Assembly (NCBI GenBank): GCA_903900155.1 | Contig: CAIUMD010000018.1 | Span: 1-58,244 of the forward strand | Length of the DNA stretch: 58,244 nt | Reading direction: 5' to 3' | DNA from: an uncultured Caulobacterales bacterium | Lineage (GTDB): Bacteria; Pseudomonadota; Alphaproteobacteria; Caulobacterales; Caulobacteraceae | Part shown: positions 54,407-58,244 of the stretch, piece by piece | Layout: every line of letters starts with the position of its first letter | Numbering within the stretch: position 1 is the stretch's first letter | The notes under the pieces: model-generated | Database searches by the model: none | The model's input: the letters and a program-made list of their open reading frames with translations, nothing else | Told to the model about the DNA's origin: nothing | Program-made: the position numbers and the translations under genes

Positions 54407-55659
54407 AGGTCGTCGTTCTCGGCAGCGGCGTGGTTGGGACCACCACCGCTTACTATCTGGCCAGGGCCGGACACGAGGTCACGGTCGTCGACCGCCATCC
54501 GGGGCCGGCACTGGAGACCAGCTTCGCGAACGCCGGCGAAATCTCGCCCGGCTACGCGTCGCCTTGGGCCGCGCCCGGCATCCCGCAGAAGGCCATCCGT
54601 TGGCTGCTGATGCGCCATGCACCGCTGATCGTTCGCCCCGCCATCGATGCTGAAATGCTTGGGTGGCTGGTCGCTATGCTTGGCAACTGCACGTCCCGTC
54701 GCTATGCGCTCAACAAGGACCGTATGGTCCGGTTGGCCGAATACAGCCGTGATCAACTGATCGAGCTTCGGGCCGCCACCGGCATCCAGTACGACCAGCG
54801 CATGCAGGGCACCCTGCAGCTGTTCCGCGAGCAGAAGCAGCTCGATGGGGTGGGCAAGGACATCAAGGTGCTTAAGGCCGGCGGCGTGCCCTTCGAGGTG
54901 CTCGATCGGGTCGGTTGCATCGCCGCCGAGCCGGGTCTTGCCGGCGCCGACGACGACTTCGTGGGCGGCTTGCGCTTGCCCAATGACGAGACCGGCGACT
55001 GCTTCAAGTTCACCAACGCCCTGTCGGAACTGGCCGAGGGGATGGGCGTCGATTTCCGCTTCGGCGTCGGCATCCATGCCATCGAGCAGTCAGGCGGCGA
55101 GGTTAGCTGCGTGCACACCGACCGAGGGCCGGTTCAGGCCGATCGCTATGTGGTGGCGCTGGGAAGCTATTCGCCCCGGCTAGTGCGTCCGCTCGGCCTT
55201 CGATTACCGGTCTATCCGGTGAAGGGCTATTCGATCACCGCCCCCATCATCGACCCCGACAGGTCTCCGGTCTCCACTATCCTAGACGAGACCTACAAGG
55301 TAGCGATCACCCGCTTGGGCGACCGCATTCGGGTCGGCGGCATGGCCGAGATCTCGGGATACAACAGCGACCTGCCGCCGCGCCGCCGCGCCACTCTAAT
55401 TCGTTCGGTCGGCAGCTTGTTTCCCGGCGCCGGCGACCTGGAGGCAGCCACCTACTGGTCCGGCCTGCGCCCTATGACACCGGATTCCACCCCCGTGATC
55501 GGCCCGACCAACCTGCCCAACCTCTATCTCAACACCGGCCACGGTACGCTGGGCTGGACCATGGCCTGCGGCTCCGCGGCGATCCTCGCCGACTTGATTG
55601 GAGGCCGCACACCCGACATCGAGACCGCCGACCTCGCGATTACTCGCTACGGTCACTAA
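54403..55659 (+). CDS. dadA: D-amino acid dehydrogenase small subunit
   Basis: The 418-aa flavoprotein begins with the FAD-binding [17 protein letters not shown] and [32 protein letters not shown], then [14 protein letters not shown] and a C-terminal [20 protein letters not shown], all DadA motifs. It oxidises D-alanine and other D-amino acids to 2-oxo acids at the membrane. ATGA couples it to alr; ridA follows after 27 bp. Confidence 0.95.
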   Translation: MKVVVLGSGVVGTTTAYYLARAGHEVTVVDRHPGPALETSFANAGEISPGYASPWAAPGIPQKAIRWLLMRHAPLIVRPAIDAEMLGWLVAMLGNCTSRRYALNKDRMVRLAEYSRDQLIELRAATGIQYDQRMQGTLQLFREQKQLDGVGKDIKVLKAGGVPFEVLDRVGCIAAEPGLAGADDDFVGGLRLPNDETGDCFKFTNALSELAEGMGVDFRFGVGIHAIEQSGGEVSCVHTDRGPVQADRYVVALGSYSPRLVRPLGLRLPVYPVKGYSITAPIIDPDRSPVSTILDETYKVAITRLGDRIRVGGMAEISGYNSDLPPRRRATLIRSVGSLFPGAGDLEAATYWSGLRPMTPDSTPVIGPTNLPNLYLNTGHGTLGWTMACGSAAILADLIGGRTPDIETADLAITRYGH

Positions 55660-55686
55660 ACCTTCGCGCTCAAAAGAAAGACTCTT

Positions 55687-56046
55687 ATGAACATCACCCG
55701 CCTGCACGCCGGCCCACGCATGAGCCAAGCTGTGATCCACGGAAACACCGTCTACCTGGCAGGCCAGGTTGGGGACCCGGGCAAGAGCGTTGCCGAGCAA
55801 ACTAAGGCCGTGCTCTCCCAGATCGACGCCCTGCTAGGCGAGACCGGTAGCGCCAAGTCGAAAATCCTCTCGGCCACCATCTGGCTCGCCGACATGGCCG
55901 ATTTCAACGAAATGAATAGCGTCTGGGACGCCTGGGTCGGCGGTCAGGACGCACCGGCGCGCGCGACGGGCGAGGCCAAGCTCGCCACCCCGGACTACAA
56001 GGTCGAGATCATCGTCATTGCTGGTTTGGAAAGCGCTCGTCCCTAA
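55687..56046 (+). CDS. RidA family 2-iminopropanoate deaminase
   Basis: The 119-aa protein has RLHAGPRMSQAVIHGNTVYLAGQVGD, QTKAVLSQIDALLGETGSAKSKILSATIWLADM and PARATGEAKLATPDYKVEIIVIA, the YjgF/RidA fold with the substrate Arg in ARAT. It hydrolyses imines left by amino-acid oxidising enzymes. Here it sits behind dadA, whose product is 2-iminopropionate, so it likely clears that imine. Confidence 0.9.
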   Translation: MNITRLHAGPRMSQAVIHGNTVYLAGQVGDPGKSVAEQTKAVLSQIDALLGETGSAKSKILSATIWLADMADFNEMNSVWDAWVGGQDAPARATGEAKLATPDYKVEIIVIAGLESARP

Positions 56047-56076
56047 CAATTAGGGCGGTCCCCCAGAGCCTAATTG
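56047..56076. other. Hairpin after ridA
   Basis: CAATTAGG (56047-56054) and CCTAATTG (56069-56076) are a perfect 8-bp dyad with a 14-nt loop, immediately after the ridA stop. There is no T tract. It may end or protect the alr-dadA-ridA transcript. Confidence 0.5.
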
Positions 56077-56330
56077 CCATGTTCAGTTGCCTACGATGAC
56101 CCATCGGGATCGACTTCGATGAGTTGGTTCTCGTGCTTCTGGGAAGCTCGAGTTTTCCTCCAGCGCGGATCGGGCGTCCGGTCCTCGCACCCCTGCGCGC
56201 GACATCGTCGCTCCATCGTCGCCACCGGAGATTAATGCCGAATCAGAGTTAATCGTGGCGAATTTCGATTAGATGGTGCGGCCGCCCTCTGACACGCTCT
56301 TGGTGACAGTTTTATGGGGGACTAGGTAAC
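56077..56330. other. Intergenic region before the TonB-dependent receptor, no gene seen
   Basis: About 254 bp without a credible frame. GC is mixed, with an AT-rich stretch (TTAATGCC..GAGTTAATCG..TTTCGATTAG) at 56233-56274 that may contain the promoter of the receptor gene. Confidence 0.45.
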
Positions 56331-58196
56331 GTGTTCAATTCATCAAATATTCGCCGGGCTCTTCTCCTGAACGCTACGGCGCTAACTTGTAGCGGCCTGC
56401 TTGCTCAGCCAGTGATGGCCCAAGAGGCGGAATCTTCTCAAGCGGTGGCAACTGCGGCGTCCCAGAGCATAAATCCCTCAGGGGGCAATCAGGAGACAAT
56501 TCTCCCGGATATCGTGGTGACCGGTTCTCGGAGAGTAGCCGGAGGGCTCATGAAGCTTCAAACCGCCGCCACGGCGATGTCTTCCATCACGCCTGCCGCT
56601 ATCGAAGAGAAGCTCACAGTGGCTTCGCCGCTTTCGATTATCAACACTCTCCCTGGCGCCAATTTCGGCTCGAGCGATGCTTATGGCCTCTCCATACGCA
56701 ACTTCCTCTCTATCCGCGGCCTCGATCAAACCGAGATTGGCTATCTCGTCGACAACATGCCTCCGGTCAGCATCACCAATTACTTTCCGTATGCGGAGAC
56801 ATGGGCCGACAATGAAAACGTGGCTGACTTAACGATCATACAGGGAAATTCACGCCTGCAGGATCCGATCATCAACGCCTCGGGCGGCGAACTCATTATG
56901 ACTATTCGGTCGCCCAAAAATCAATTCGGCGGCAAGCTTTCGGCCTCAGCAGGGTCCTACGAAGGCAGCCGCATCTTTGGCGCCATCGATACGGGATATA
57001 TCGGGGAGACAGGGGCAAAAGCGTTCGCATCCTATTCTCATTCCACCGCTCATAACTTCGTTGGACCTGGCCGGAACAACCGTGATCACGTCGATTTACG
57101 AATTGAGAAAGACTGGTCGGACAATGCTCGCTCAACGCTTTATGCAGCGTATGACGACCTTTATAATGCGAGGCTGCCTTTCTTCAACTTGGCGCAGGCC
57201 AATGACGGGATAAACAACGACCGGTTGGACCAGTACATGTTCTCATCGTCGTATGTACCGGGGGTCACCACGCAATACTACAAGCTGAACGTTTCCCTTT
57301 CGAAGGGTTTCCTGGTTTCTAACAATAATGATTTTAAGGTCTCAGATAATGTGACTTTGCACGTTATTCCTTACTATCGCTTTTATCAGAACAAAAGCTC
57401 TAGCCAGTCGAGGTTGAACCCAACATCGATTTTTTCAGGAAACACCAAGGTAGTCGCTGCGTTCGATCCTTCCGTCCTACAGGGCGGCGGTCTCGTCGGC
57501 GCGGGGGCCGGTCGCTACGATCAGAACATTTTTGGCGTCAACAACTATGTTGAGGCGAAGTTGTCTTCCACCAATTCGCTGTCGTTTGGCTACTGGTTTC
57601 AGCAAAGTCTCCTGGACGAATACCAAGGGTTCCAGCTTGTCGACCAACAGGGAAACTTGCCCGGATATAACCGCTCTACTGCACTGAAGACGACCAGTGG
57701 CGCATTTATCAGTGGGTTAGATTATAGCGTCCGCACGACCAACCACCAGGTCTTCATTGGCGACACCCAGTCCTTTTTGGATGATCGGCTTAGTGTTACG
57801 CTTGGTTTCAAATATCTGATCTGGAAAACCCATGTAAATAACTACGCTATCGGGGCACCGCTCACTTCCTCGACAAGTTGGACCCGAGCGATGCCGCGCA
57901 TCCTGGCTTCGTTCAAGTTTGATGATCGAAACCAAATTTATGCCAACATCACCACTAATGCGCGGATGCCTATCCCAAAAACGACCTACGTGAATGCGTA
58001 TAATATCAGCTCAGGCGCCGCTACAGCAGTCGGTAACTCGTCGATCAAGCCGGAATATACAGTGAGTAGCCAGGCCGGCTACCGTTTCAGCGGCCCGATC
58101 AACATTGATGCTACGGCCTTCTTAATGAAGCTGAAGAACCACCAGATTACCGGAACTAGCTTCGTAAACGGCTTCTTGCTGTCGACCTTGACGTGA
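56331..58196 (+). pseudogene. TonB-dependent receptor, C-terminally truncated
   Basis: The 621-aa frame has a signal peptide (cleavage near VMAQE), a TonB-box-like DIVVTGSRR and a plug domain with SPLSIINTLPGANFGSSDAYGLSIRNFLSIRGLDQTEIGYLVDNMPP, then many amphipathic beta strands. Family receptors of this type usually exceed 700 residues and end in an aromatic residue; this one stops at FLLSTLT, mid-barrel, where a foreign-looking sequence begins. GC content is visibly lower than in neighbours. The start is GTG at 56331 with AGGT upstream. The substrate is unknown; proximity to alr-dadA-ridA suggests a D-amino acid or peptide source, which is speculative. Confidence 0.75.
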
Positions 58197-58244
58197 CCCC
58201 CTGAAACTCCTCCAGGAATAATTAGAGTCCGCGCACCAAAAGGA
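58194..58244. mobile_element. Possible insertion-sequence end (partial, runs off window)
   Basis: From the receptor's stop codon, the sequence TGACCCCCTGAAACTCCTCC onward has the TG-start and run of C seen at IS3-type termini. It interrupts the receptor barrel and runs off the window, so transposase and target duplication are unseen. Confidence 0.4.

Overview
The window is 58 kb of high-GC alphaproteobacterial chromosome. Best guess is Caulobacter or a close relative. The gyrA-coaD-cyclophilin-queA-tgt order, the dense ATGA/TGATG-coupled operons, GTG and TTG starts, intergenic palindromes of the type scattered through Caulobacter genomes, and a guaB promoter fitting the Caulobacter housekeeping consensus (TTGACGS, then GCTANAWC) all point there. 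Assignments come from reading the translated sequence; no database search was run.

Layout. 1-8.1 kb: tail of a short-chain dehydrogenase, leucyl-transferase (bpt), MotB, a beta-hydroxyacid dehydrogenase, the biotin genes (bioF-bioD divergent from bioA), an EamA exporter and a lipoprotein. 8.1-20 kb: SodC, gyrA, coaD, a hemerythrin-like protein, a glycosyltransferase-like orphan, three tandem cyclophilins, an EEP-family hydrolase, a lipoprotein and the queuosine genes queA-tgt. 20-24 kb: a secreted Pro-rich protein, tRNA-Lys and the sulfate ABC transporter cysT-cysW-cysA. 24-28 kb: a PilZ protein facing a three-gene unit of ATP-grasp, alpha-E and transglutaminase-like proteins. 28-34 kb: the outer-membrane assembly pair tamA-tamB. 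34-39 kb: arginine succinyltransferase genes astA-astD-astB led by an M20 hydrolase. 39-45 kb: LytTR regulator/acyltransferase pair, phenylalanine hydroxylase, HspQ, Ppx/GppA phosphatase with RlmE, a tiny secreted Cys-rich protein and a ParDE module. 45.8-50.6 kb: purine genes guaB and guaA bracketing a MAPEG protein and an RsmB-type methyltransferase.

At 50.6 kb the core chromosome appears to end in a genomic island. A P4-type tyrosine integrase lies just behind guaA, whose 3' end is a known integration hot spot, followed by an AlpA-like regulator. The cargo is an Lrp-type regulator divergent from alr-dadA-ridA, which together would convert L- or D-alanine to pyruvate and clear the reactive imine. 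Then comes a TonB-dependent receptor of visibly lower GC whose barrel is cut short at 58194, where a sequence resembling an insertion-sequence end begins. The far end of the island is outside the window.

The points most worth following are the tRNA-guanine transglycosylase lacking two of its four expected zinc ligands, the ATP-grasp/alpha-E/transglutaminase unit with a CAG-encoded Gln8 tail, the duplicated periplasmic cyclophilins with a shared Cys-bearing insertion, the GyrA quinolone-pocket substitutions, and the guaA island.
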